A stretch of DNA of 64,000 nucleotides, taken from NCBI RefSeq assembly GCF_035573695.1, contig NZ_CP121694.1, positions 1,588,501 through 1,652,500 of the forward strand, written 5' to 3'. Position 1 is the first letter of the stretch. Each line of letters opens with the position of its first letter. Below are positions 16,089 to 24,476 of this stretch, one piece after another. This stretch comes from Metallumcola ferriviriculae. Its GTDB lineage: Bacteria; Bacillota; JADQBR01. The notes under the pieces were generated by a model. The model was not told the DNA's origin, did not search any database, and saw nothing but the letters and a program-made list of their open reading frames with translations. Both the position numbers and the translations under genes were made by a program.

Positions 16089-18272
16089 TTGCTGGATGTC
16101 AGCAAGGAAAACCTGAGTAAAGTGATTCATGCTAAAGACAAGCCCTATTTCAGCAGGATTGACTTCCAAGAAACAGGCAGCAATGAGAGTAAAAAATACT
16201 ATATTGGTAAGCTATCCCTGCTTAAGGAAAACAATGAACCGCTAATCATCGATTGGCGGGCGCCCATCGCTAGCACTTACTACGATGGGAGACTGGGTGA
16301 GGTTTCTTACCAAACGGATACGGGAACAGTTAGCGGTGAGCTGTCCCTCAAAAGACAGTTTACAATCGAGGAAGGTAAACTGCTGGATTTCTTTGATGTG
16401 GACATCACCACCAATGATGAGTTCCTGCAGTCCCACCTGGGTGCTCATGCAGATAATCGTTTGAAAGACATCGTATCGACCATTCAAGCGGAACAGAACA
16501 AAATTATTCGGGCGGACCTGGAGCAGCCATTGATCGTCCAGGGTGCTGCCGGCAGTGGTAAAACCACCATTGCCTTACACAGAATTGCCTACCTGATTTA
16601 TACCTATGAAGAAAATTTCGTACCGGAAAATTTTATGATAATTGCACCCAACAGTCTGTTTTTAAACTATATCTCCGGCGTACTGCCGGAACTGGGCGTA
16701 GAACGAGTGCAGCAGACCACCTTTACTAAATTCTGCCGCCGGCTGCTGGGTGAAAAATATAAGCTTTTGTCCCCTGAAGAAAAGCTGGGTTTTTTGCTGA
16801 AGACAGATGCCGACGAGGCGGAGCGGGTTCAGGTCAAACGGCTTTCCAAATTTAAGGGTTCCATGCAGTTTAAGGTAGTGATTGATAAGTATTTAAATAA
16901 GATTGAGAAGGATATGCTGCCTAATACGGACTTTCTCTTGGAAGAATATTTAATAGTGTCCCGGGAGGAAGTAAAACGCCTTTTCTTGGTGGAAAACGGC
17001 CACCTTCCCTTACACAGGCGGCTGGACCAGCTGAAGCAGAACTTATCAGTAAAGTTAAAAAACCGAAAAGAAGAATTGCATGATCAGCTACACAACGAAT
17101 ATCAGCCCAGGATTAATGCCATTCGCAAAAGGATGGCCGAAGTTAAAGAAGAATTTGAGGAACAGTCTGAACTAATGGCCGAAGAACAATCTGAGGAACA
17201 GTCTGAAGAGGGCGAAAGGGTTCTATCAGAACAACTGGAGAAACTGCGCCTGCAGCTTGTTGCGTTGATGGATGAACGCGATGGAAAACTTGCAAGTATA
17301 GATAAAACGGCAAAAACGGTCGTGCGCAAGTACCTGGCCCGGTTTGAAAAAAAGGATGCCCTGCATTATTACAAGCAGCTCTTGACCAAAAAAGAATTAT
17401 TACTAAGCCTGGCCGGCGATTACCTCTCAGAGGACCACATCCATTACATTCTTGACACGGCTAAAGGCACAGCAAAAAAGAGTACCTTTGAGATTGAAGA
17501 CCTGCCGGCCCTGCTTTACCTGAAAGCCCGGGTGGAAGGATTCGCAGAGGAGCTGACCATAAATAATGTGGTAATAGACGAGGCGCAGGACTTCAGTATT
17601 TTTCAGTTCTTTGTCCTGCGGTACATTTTGAGTACTACCAACTTTACTATTTTGGGAGACCTGTCTCAGGGCATCTACTCATATAGAGGCGTAGACGATT
17701 GGCAGGAAGTGCAGGATCAGGTATTTCCCGACGGTTGTTCCTATTTGATGCTGCGCCAGAGCTATCGTACAACTATTGAAATTATGAATTTAGCTAATAG
17801 AGTGATTGAAGCCGGAACTCAAGGCAGGGCCGTGTTGGCTGAACCGGTAGTACGCCATGGCCAAAAGCCTACAATACAGCGCTATGATGCTGAAGATGAC
17901 TTAGTAAATGAGCTGGCTGTCAAAATCACGGAGTTAAAAAGGGAAAACTACAGTTCCATTGCGCTGATTGTCAAAACGATGGATGAGTGTGAAAGAATTA
18001 AAAATTTATTGACTGAGCAAGGCTTTGACAATATCACCCTGCTGACAGGGGATGACGAATCCTATGCAGGAGGACTGGTGCTGGTTCCAGCTTATTTGGC
18101 CAAAGGGCTGGAGTTTGATGCGGTGGTGGTAGCAGCCTTAAATGAACGGTTTGAGAATAATGACTTCAATGCCAAGCTTTTATATGTCGCCATGACCCGA
18201 GCCATGCACAGGTTAGACGTGTATTATCTGGCAGGAACCATGCCTTTACTAGAAGAGAGCGGTGTTATATAA
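16089..18272 (+). CDS. HelD/UvrD-like superfamily 1 ATPase, 5'-truncated
   Basis: A 727-residue HelD-type protein. Such proteins release RNA polymerase from DNA. It shows Walker A GAAGSGKTT (about residues 152-160), DEAQDFS, GDLSQGIYSYRG, LRQSYRTT and the C-terminal VAMTRAMHRL motif. A central acidic coiled coil (EEQSEEQSEEGE) lies near 370. Family sequence (FLDSSQSYI and on) continues in frame upstream to about 16032, but no ATG or ribosome site exists there. The N-terminal coiled coil of about 80-100 residues that enters the polymerase secondary channel is missing. TTG at 16089 is a nominal start. Probably a damaged gene. Confidence 0.75.
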   Translation: MLDVSKENLSKVIHAKDKPYFSRIDFQETGSNESKKYYIGKLSLLKENNEPLIIDWRAPIASTYYDGRLGEVSYQTDTGTVSGELSLKRQFTIEEGKLLDFFDVDITTNDEFLQSHLGAHADNRLKDIVSTIQAEQNKIIRADLEQPLIVQGAAGSGKTTIALHRIAYLIYTYEENFVPENFMIIAPNSLFLNYISGVLPELGVERVQQTTFTKFCRRLLGEKYKLLSPEEKLGFLLKTDADEAERVQVKRLSKFKGSMQFKVVIDKYLNKIEKDMLPNTDFLLEEYLIVSREEVKRLFLVENGHLPLHRRLDQLKQNLSVKLKNRKEELHDQLHNEYQPRINAIRKRMAEVKEEFEEQSELMAEEQSEEQSEEGERVLSEQLEKLRLQLVALMDERDGKLASIDKTAKTVVRKYLARFEKKDALHYYKQLLTKKELLLSLAGDYLSEDHIHYILDTAKGTAKKSTFEIEDLPALLYLKARVEGFAEELTINNVVIDEAQDFSIFQFFVLRYILSTTNFTILGDLSQGIYSYRGVDDWQEVQDQVFPDGCSYLMLRQSYRTTIEIMNLANRVIEAGTQGRAVLAEPVVRHGQKPTIQRYDAEDDLVNELAVKITELKRENYSSIALIVKTMDECERIKNLLTEQGFDNITLLTGDDESYAGGLVLVPAYLAKGLEFDAVVVAALNERFENNDFNAKLLYVAMTRAMHRLDVYYLAGTMPLLEESGVI

Positions 18273-18273
18273 A

Positions 18274-18885
18274 TTGCTAGAACTGACAGGAGAGCGGGTA
18301 ATACCCAAGTTGATGAAACCAACCAACGGCATGCTGTTGAAGCACATTGCCCGCTATTATTTCGCTATTCCTTATGCCCGGGGCAGGGTGCTGGACATTG
18401 CCTGCGGCGCCGGTTACGGCAGCCAGATGATAGCCAAAGCCTGCAAAAAGGAAGTGAGCCATGTAGTAGGGGTAGATATAGATGAAGATACGATCCAGTA
18501 TGCTAAAAAGACTTACAATCACCCGCGCATCACCTTTAAAACAGGTGACGCCATTGACCCGCACTTGCCGCAAAAACTTGGCCGGTTTGATACCATTTTT
18601 AGCTTTGAGACCATTGAACATTTGACCGATGATGCGCAGTTTTTGAATAACATATTTGATATGCTTTCTCCCGGCGGCATATTGGTGCTGTCTACCCCCT
18701 TTGGCCGAGGGCGGGGAAAGGAATGTGCAGAACCGTTTCATGTACACCAGTACACTGTAAAGGAATTTGAAGGGCTTTTTACCGCTTACAAGACGGTAGA
18801 TATTTATTACCAGCGAGGGGTTACCTTCGAACCGCCCCGCAAGGGAATAAAATATCCGCTGGGAGTAGCGGTTTGCACTAAGTAG
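18274..18885 (+). CDS. SAM-dependent class I methyltransferase
   Basis: A protein of about 203 residues with the SAM-binding motif VLDIACGAGYGS (about residues 36-47), the acidic strand end GVDIDED, and FETIEHL followed by LSPGGILVLSTPF. It begins with the family-typical LELTGERVIP. TTG at 18274, one base after the HelD stop, is chosen. A GTG at 18262 is the alternative. This SAM-MTase group often modifies small molecules or sugars. The substrate is unknown. It may be cotranscribed with the HelD-like gene. Confidence 0.75.
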   Translation: MLELTGERVIPKLMKPTNGMLLKHIARYYFAIPYARGRVLDIACGAGYGSQMIAKACKKEVSHVVGVDIDEDTIQYAKKTYNHPRITFKTGDAIDPHLPQKLGRFDTIFSFETIEHLTDDAQFLNNIFDMLSPGGILVLSTPFGRGRGKECAEPFHVHQYTVKEFEGLFTAYKTVDIYYQRGVTFEPPRKGIKYPLGVAVCTK

Positions 18886-18959
18886 GATCATTACACTTTG
18901 TTAGCAGGTGACGCATGATTCCTAGCGAGAAATTTTTGGAAAAAAGAGGGGGCACTGCC

Positions 18960-19819
18960 TTGAATAATAAAGCATCAGCTACCAAACAGTACTCCACTGA
19001 AAACACTATCTGGAGCAGAACCTTTATTTTAATACTGGGTATTGCTCTGCTGGGTATGATGGGCGGGTCATTGCTGGGGCCGGTGCTGCCTGCCTTGGTT
19101 AGTCCATTTGGAATCATTGATGAACAGGTGGGAATGGTACTCGCTGTCTACACTGCTTCTACGGCTCTTTCAATGTCTTTTGTTGGTCCGTTAATAGACA
19201 AGTTGGGCCGCAAACAGGTGGTTCCGCCTTAATAATAAACGGCCTGGCAGGGTCGCTAGGGGGATTTGCACCAAACTTTACCGTAATGTTGATCCTCAGG
19301 GCAATTCAGGGTGTGGGGATTGCCGGGTTGCTGCCGGTAGCAATGACCTTAATCGGTGATTTTTTCAAAGGGGCACAGAAGGTCAAGGCTATGGGATATA
19401 TGAGCAGCACAATGGCCCTCGGTGCAGTAGTTGCCCCCATGATAGGCGGGGGTCTTGCCATGCTGAGCTGGCGTTTTTCCTTTTTATTCTATGCTGTAAG
19501 CATTCCGCTGGCAGTATCGATTGCTTTGGCTTCCTTCCAGTGAGACCAACAAGGATGTGGTTTGAGTTTGTTTTTCTTTGGAGCCGGCCTGGGGTTGATC
19601 ATGCCATTAATCAACACCATGGGTACAGATGCTGTACACCGTGAATATATCGGTGCCGCCACTTCTCTGTATAACTCCTTTACTTTTGTGGGCCAGTCCT
19701 CATCACCGCTGCTGCTGGGTTTGGTATTCAAATGGTTCGGGTTAGGTGCCGCTTTTTGGACAGCAGGGACAGCTGCGCTGCTGGGTGCGGCAGGTATAAT
19801 GGTTTTTAAAAAGAGGTAA
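18960..19819 (+). pseudogene. MFS transporter, frameshifted and internally deleted
   Basis: Three fragments of one MFS carrier. Fragment one (TTG at 18960 after AGAGGGGG) ends at LGRKQVVPP at 19232, where the loop 2-3 signature should continue. Adding one T at GTGGTT near 19219 restores VVSALIINGLAGSLGG. Fragment two (to about 19543) covers helices 3-6. Fragment three (from about 19562) covers the last three helices. Roughly 100 residues of helices 7-9 are missing at the GTGGTT-TGAG join near 19560. The internal deletion makes it a real pseudogene rather than only a sequencing error. Confidence 0.8.
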
Positions 19820-19865
19820 GGTATCTGGTATTGCAGTCGACGGGTTAAGAGAATAGACCTAATGA

Positions 19866-20108
19866 ACCCTTGTAGATAATTATGGCAATCAGTATGCGAG
19901 GGACAATTTTGTGGCTGACGACGGAACAGATTTTAGCTACGAACTAACTAATGGCACATCATTTGTAACTCTAACAAATGGCGCAACCAGCGCTTACTTA
20001 GAAATAGCAGATCCGTCACATGCGGCTGCTGCGGGTATTTATACCTTGACCATAACACGGAATAGTGACGGAGTTAAATGGACCAAAGACATAACTGTCA
20101 CTGACTAA
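19866..20108 (+). pseudogene. Fragment of an Ig-like/surface protein domain
   Basis: An open frame of about 80 residues from 19866 to the stop at 20106-20108, with no convincing start or ribosome site. It contains NYGNQYARDNF, FSYELTNGTSFVTLTNG and GIYTLTITRNSDG, a beta-strand-rich, Ser/Thr/Asn-rich pattern like bacterial Ig-like or adhesion domains. It appears to be a leftover piece of a larger secreted protein. A GTG at 19911 could start a shorter peptide, but nothing supports translation. Confidence 0.4.
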
Positions 20109-20150
20109 TTTTTAGCCAAAGAAGACCAACGGATTTTACGATTTGTTTAG

Positions 20151-20179
20151 TTGACAGCTTTTTTTAAAAAAGTTATAAT
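20151..20179 (+). promoter_or_regulatory. Consensus sigma-A promoter of the amtB leader
   Basis: TTGACA at 20151-20156, a 17-bp spacer, then TATAAT at 20174-20179. Both hexamers are perfect. Transcription would start near 20186, about 345 bases before amtB. Such a strong promoter implies that control acts later, in the leader RNA. Confidence 0.9.
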
Positions 20180-20196
20180 TGTAATTAACAAAATAC

Positions 20197-20281
20197 ATTC
20201 GGGCAAGGTTGTCCGAATAAATGTATGGGCAAAGACGTCCTTGTAAAGTGCGTGGCACTTAACGAGGGCGTATTTTATTTT
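20197..20281 (+). promoter_or_regulatory. ANTAR-type tandem hairpins plus terminator (module 1)
   Basis: Hairpin P1 (20197-20218) has an 8-bp stem closing the hexaloop AAGGTT. Hairpin P2 (20227-20240) has a 4-bp stem closing AAAGAC. Both loops have A at position 1 and G at position 4, the known ANTAR-protein recognition pattern. The 3' arm of P2 overlaps the 5' arm (20235-20244) of a terminator whose 10-bp stem pairs with 20262-20271. That terminator has an inner AAGTGC/GCACTT hairpin and ends in TATTTTATTTT. P2 and the terminator cannot form together, which is the classic antitermination layout. Confidence 0.8.
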
Positions 20282-20399
20282 GGTCCAATTAAGGAGAATG
20301 TTCGGAAGGTCACCAAAGAACATGTATTTTAAAAGGGAGGTAGTTTATAAAGGCGAACAGATTTGTTACAAATGGTTAAGGTAATAATCTAAAACTGTG

Positions 20400-20475
20400 A
20401 GGTACAACGGTGTACTTTGTGATTATAAGAGGGCGACGGTGCTTTTCCTTTACTGGATTGAGTGCTGTTTTTTTT
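20400..20475 (+). promoter_or_regulatory. Second ANTAR-like tandem hairpins plus weak terminator (module 2)
   Basis: Hairpin P1 (20400-20417) has stem AGGTAC/GTACTT and hexaloop AACGGT (A1, G4). Hairpin P2 (20429-20446) has a G-T-rich stem and loop GACGGT, so G4 is kept but position 1 is G. A stem CGGTGCTT (20437-20444) with GAGTGCTG (20460-20467), containing several wobbles and followed by eight Ts, overlaps the 3' side of P2. The geometry copies module 1, but pairing is weaker. Confidence 0.55.
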
Positions 20476-20530
20476 GTAGTTAAAGAGAGTATAGATAAAC
20501 AAAAATAGTTTTTAAGGAGAAGGATTTCTT

Positions 20531-21853
20531 ATGTTAAAAATAGATACTGGTGATACTGCGTGGCTGCTTGTGTCAACAGCGTTTGTTTTCTTAATGATCA
20601 TGCCGGGCCTGGCGCTGTTTTATGGAGGTTTAGTACGTAAGAAAAATGTATTAAGTACAATTATGTATAGCTTTGCAGCCCTGATACTTATTTCTGTGGA
20701 GTGGGTTCTTGTAGGCTATTCCCTTTCCTTTGGTCCTGATAAATTTGGTCTTATCGGTGACCTGTCCTGGATTGGCTTAAGTGGTATAGGGGGGAGTCCA
20801 AATCCCGATTATGCTGCAACTATCCCCGCTTTAGTATTCGTGGCATTTCAAATGATGTTTGCAATTATTACACCTGCAATTATTTCTGGCTCTATTGCCG
20901 AAAGGATGCGTTTTAATGCATTTGCCTTGTTTATTTTATTTTGGGCAGTGGTTGCTTACAATCCAGTTGCTCATTGGGTATGGGGTGTGGGCGGCTGGAT
21001 AAGAGAACTTGGCGCTCTTGATTTTGCCGGTGGTACTGTTGTTCATATTTTGTCCGGTGTTTCCGCTTTGGTTGCTGCTTTAGTTCTTGGTAAAAGAAAA
21101 AGGGTAGGTAAAGAGCAGTTTGTCCCGCACAATATACCTATGGTAGTGATAGGTACAGGACTTTTATGGTTTGGATGGTTTGGCTTTAATGCCGGAAGTG
21201 CTCTTTCCGCAAATGGTTTGGCGGCATATGCTTTTATCAATACCAATACCGCAGCAGCTGCGGGCGCATTGGCATGGCTACTTGTTGAATGGAGTCATTA
21301 CGGCAAACCTACAAGTGTGGGGGCAGCCAGCGGCGCTGTTGCAGGCTTGGTTGCCATAACTCCTGCGGCGGGTTTTGTCACGCCGCTGGCATCCATTATA
21401 ATTGGCTTGATTGGTGGAGCTCTCTGCTATAATTCTGTCGCATTATTGAAGGCTAAACTAGGCTACGATGATGCCCTTGACGCATTTGGTATCCACGGTA
21501 TCGGGGGAACCTGGGGCGCGGTTGCCACCGGATTGTTTGCAACTACGACAATTAACGAAGCAGGTGCAAACGGTCTGTTTTATGGTGACGGATCTTTATT
21601 GACTAAGCAGTTGATAGCGGTAGCCGCAACCTATGCTATGGCCGCCGTATCAACCTTTCTTATATTAAAATTGGTATCGCTTATTGTTCCACTTAGAGCT
21701 AGTCAGGAAGAAGAAGAGGCCGGGCTGGATCAGTCATTGCACGGCGAAGAAGGCTACAGGGACTATTCTTTGGGGGTAACAGATCCCTCCTATTCCAGCA
21801 AATATAATCAGCTAAAAGTACCAGAGCAAGAAGGTTATTCTAGCACATCTTAA
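20531..21853 (+). CDS. amtB: Ammonium transporter AmtB
   Basis: A 440-residue ammonium channel with eleven hydrophobic segments. It has MPGLALFYGGLVRKKN at about residues 24-39, AGGTVVHILSGVSALVAAL with the first pore His, and DAFGIHGIGGTWGAVATGLF with the second pore His. The hydrophilic C-terminal tail of about 55 residues (EEEEAGLDQSLHGEEGYRDYS) is the part that contacts GlnK. AAGGAGAAGG precedes the ATG. It sits behind the strong promoter and the two-module leader, and a P-II gene follows, so expression is nitrogen-controlled. Confidence 0.95.
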   Translation: MLKIDTGDTAWLLVSTAFVFLMIMPGLALFYGGLVRKKNVLSTIMYSFAALILISVEWVLVGYSLSFGPDKFGLIGDLSWIGLSGIGGSPNPDYAATIPALVFVAFQMMFAIITPAIISGSIAERMRFNAFALFILFWAVVAYNPVAHWVWGVGGWIRELGALDFAGGTVVHILSGVSALVAALVLGKRKRVGKEQFVPHNIPMVVIGTGLLWFGWFGFNAGSALSANGLAAYAFINTNTAAAAGALAWLLVEWSHYGKPTSVGAASGAVAGLVAITPAAGFVTPLASIIIGLIGGALCYNSVALLKAKLGYDDALDAFGIHGIGGTWGAVATGLFATTTINEAGANGLFYGDGSLLTKQLIAVAATYAMAAVSTFLILKLVSLIVPLRASQEEEEAGLDQSLHGEEGYRDYSLGVTDPSYSSKYNQLKVPEQEGYSSTS

Positions 21854-21967
21854 TTGGCTCCATCCCCAATGGTAACCACCGCGGGAGGGCTTGCAGTACA
21901 GACACCTAGTGGTATAATTATGGTAATAGTAGCAGGATGCTTTCAAAACTCATGAATGGAAACATAG

Positions 21968-22336
<369 letters not shown>

Positions 22337-22343
22337 AATATAC

Positions 22344-22383
22344 AAGAGGTGTAATGTGCTTAATCCCATTACACCTCTTTCTT
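22344..22383 (+). terminator. Rho-independent terminator of amtB-glnK
   Basis: GAGGTGTAATG pairs perfectly with CATTACACCTC over a 10-base loop, followed by TTTCTTC. Confidence 0.9.
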
Positions 22384-22546
22384 CAATCTTTTGATAGATA
22401 GCTGAATCTGAGTAATGTGGGCCGAATGAAAAATTTGATTCCACGGAAGAACTTGTTTCCTATCAAAAAAAAATATCCTATGGGAAAGAGGAATTTTATC
22501 AAAGAGTGAGAATAGTACAAAATAACTAATAATTTAATATTGTTGC

Positions 22547-22714
22547 TAACAGGTGTCAAAGAGACTTAAAAGGGAAGTCCGTACCTTATTTAAAGGGAAC
22601 GGCACGGTCCCCGCCACTGTAAATGGGTAGCCTACTGCAAATGCCACTGGACTTTGTATAGTCCGGGAAGGCGCAGTGTGGCTTTGATCCATAGTCAGGA
22701 GACCTGCCTGTTAC
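22547..22714 (+). ncRNA. Cobalamin riboswitch
   Basis: The leader contains the B12-box elements in order: AACAGGTGTC, TTAAAAGGGAA, the conserved core ACGGTCCCCGCCACTGTAA, ATGCCACTGG, CCGGGAAGGCGCAGTG, and the closing AGTCAGGAGACCTGCCTGTT. These are hallmarks of the AdoCbl aptamer. Binding of adenosylcobalamin would favour the terminator at 22765 and switch off the whole cbi/cob operon. Confidence 0.97.
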
Positions 22715-22764
22715 AAACGTATCGTAATCCTACGGGTGATAGGGATGGCTATGTATTTTTGCCT

Positions 22765-22798
22765 AAAACCCCTTGGCTTGCTGCAAGGGGTTTTCCTT
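22765..22798 (+). terminator. Riboswitch-controlled terminator
   Basis: AAAACCCCTTG pairs perfectly with CAAGGGGTTTT over an 8-base loop, then TTCCTTATT. It lies between the cobalamin aptamer and cbiM and is the probable expression platform. Confidence 0.85.
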
Positions 22799-22831
22799 AT
22801 TATTCAATTACTTTGAAAGGAGGACACTAAT

Positions 22832-23518
22832 ATGCATTTGCCGGAGATGTCGCTGCCAGTTCAATGGGCTGCCGGTTGGTTTGGCTTGTCTTTACCGGCG
22901 GTTTTGGTAGGGATGAAGCGACTGAAAAAAAGAGCAAAGGAGGATAAATTGGTTAAACCTTTAGTGGGTTTAATGGCAGCAACCGTATTTATAATATCTC
23001 TTTTTCCCATTCCACTGCCTTATGGAACCAGCTCTCATGCTATCGGGACGCCTTTGGCTGCCATTATTGTAGGACCATGGATGGCAACATTATTAAGCGT
23101 TATTGCTCTTTTTCTGCAAGCGGTTTTCTTTGCCCATGGTGGGTTGACCACTCTTGGCGCTAATGTCTTTTCTATGGGTATAGTCGGTTCCTTTGTATCA
23201 TATGGTTTGTTTAAATCATTACGAAAAATGCAACTGCCCCTAGTATTGGCAGTAGGAATTTCGGCGTTTGTTGGAGATTTGGCAGTATATTTGGTAACAT
23301 CTTTGCAATTGGCTTTGGCATTACACGATACAAAACCTCTTTGGGATGTTTGGGTGAAGTTTTTATTAATCTTTATGCCCACCCAATTACCACTGGCTCT
23401 GGTGGAAGGCATCTTTACCGGTGGAGTATTTGGTTATTTAAAACAAATCAGGCCGGATATACTGTTAAGAATTGGTTTGAATTTCAAACAAGCGGGTGAT
23501 GGTAATGAGACCCTATAA
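22832..23518 (+). CDS. cbiM: Cobalt ECF transporter membrane component CbiM
   Basis: A 228-residue membrane protein that starts MHLPE. The N-terminal Met-His that ligates Co(II) in CbiM is kept. HAIGTPLAAIIVGPWMATLL and FFAHGGLTTLGANVFSMGIVG (about residues 69-117) are the family signatures, with further metal-site histidines. It takes up cobalt as the substrate-binding component with CbiN, CbiQ and CbiO encoded next. AAAGGAGGAC precedes the ATG. First gene after the riboswitch. Confidence 0.95.
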   Translation: MHLPEMSLPVQWAAGWFGLSLPAVLVGMKRLKKRAKEDKLVKPLVGLMAATVFIISLFPIPLPYGTSSHAIGTPLAAIIVGPWMATLLSVIALFLQAVFFAHGGLTTLGANVFSMGIVGSFVSYGLFKSLRKMQLPLVLAVGISAFVGDLAVYLVTSLQLALALHDTKPLWDVWVKFLLIFMPTQLPLALVEGIFTGGVFGYLKQIRPDILLRIGLNFKQAGDGNETL

Positions 23519-23774
23519 GTATTTAGTGCTATGGCTGTCGCTGCTGTTTTCCGTATTTCTTATTGCTGCTTTGATAATAGCGCCAAGGGGCAGCAGTGGT
23601 ACCGATGATATGGCTGCAAATTTCGCTGTCCAGTTAGGTGCATCGGCAGGGAAGCCCATTCTGGCAATCGGTGGTGCAGGTGAACTTTTTATTTTTACTT
23701 TTGGCGGGTTTGTTTCTGGTTTCCTGATCTATCACTACTGGCATAAGGCGTTTGGTAGGAGGGAGCAGGATTGA
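23505..23774 (+). CDS. cbiN: Cobalt transport protein CbiN
   Basis: An 89-residue protein with two membrane segments, about residues 8-27 and 58-77. The segment between them (SSGTDDMAANFAVQLGASA) lies outside, as in CbiN. It helps load cobalt into CbiM. The ATG at 23505 after GGTGATGG is preferred. GTG at 23496 and ATG at 23499 are in frame. Overlaps cbiM by 14 bases and cbiQ by four. Confidence 0.85.
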   Translation: MRPYKYLVLWLSLLFSVFLIAALIIAPRGSSGTDDMAANFAVQLGASAGKPILAIGGAGELFIFTFGGFVSGFLIYHYWHKAFGRREQD

Positions 23775-24475
23775 AACATAAGCTCTATTTTAATGATACC
23801 TGGGCATATCGGGATTCCGTGGTTCGTTATGTTGACCCGCGAATCAAATTAGTAACGGCTACGGCTGGGATATTATTTTTGTTTGGCGCAGGCATTTACG
23901 GCTCTCTGGCCATATTAACTACGGTATTTGCAGGGGTAATACTTCTTGGGTATCCAATACGTTTTTTTATGGCCCGGCTAGGTTTACCTTTGGTGATTGC
24001 TATTTTCTTTATGTTGACTAAAGCGATAATGGTGGGCCAAACTCCCTTGGTTAGTTGGTCTTTAGGTGGCATCAAAGCTTCTATTTTTATAGAAGGTGTG
24101 CATGAGGGATTAGTATTGGCCCTTCGCATTATTTCAGGGGTTTCGCTGATCACAATTTTCAGTATTGTCACATCAATGGCCGAATTTATTTCCGCTGCCA
24201 GCTGGTTTCATGTACCGGCAGTACTGCTGGAAACACTGGTTTTATGTTATCGTTACATATTTATTCTCTTACTGGAGGCGGCACGTCTACATAATGCTCA
24301 GCAGTTACGTCTGGGTCATGATACCTGGAGGCATTCTTTTGTTAACACTATAAAGCTGGGGGCATTGGTGCTGGTTAGAGCATTGGATAAAGCGGAAATT
24401 TCTGCCCAAGCTATGCAGTTAAGGGGTTATGAGGATAGTTTTCCCCTGGATACTTTTGAAAGGAGACGGAAATGA
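23771..24475 (+). CDS. cbiQ: Cobalt ECF transporter transmembrane protein CbiQ
   Basis: A 234-residue coupling protein. DPRIKLVTATAGILFLFG at about residues 23-40 and the late cytoplasmic motif RALDKAEISAQAMQLRGY (about 202-219), with the Ala-Arg-Gly pattern that contacts the ATPase, identify it. The start is TTG at 23771, overlapping the stop of cbiN, with AGGAGGGAGCAGG upstream. Confidence 0.93.
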   Translation: MKHKLYFNDTWAYRDSVVRYVDPRIKLVTATAGILFLFGAGIYGSLAILTTVFAGVILLGYPIRFFMARLGLPLVIAIFFMLTKAIMVGQTPLVSWSLGGIKASIFIEGVHEGLVLALRIISGVSLITIFSIVTSMAEFISAASWFHVPAVLLETLVLCYRYIFILLLEAARLHNAQQLRLGHDTWRHSFVNTIKLGALVLVRALDKAEISAQAMQLRGYEDSFPLDTFERRRK

Positions 24476-24476
24476 T

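Noticed and set aside
20197-20281. Cyclic di-GMP or other metabolite riboswitch in the amtB leader
   Set aside because: The GGGCAAAGACG segment recalls GEMM at first sight, but the conserved GEMM core and tetraloop-receptor are missing, while tandem A1/G4 hexaloops and the exclusive terminator fit ANTAR targets.
20298-20383. 28-codon frame between the two amtB leader modules
   Set aside because: The AGGAGA sequence nearly touches the ATG, and the stretch is better explained as leader RNA.
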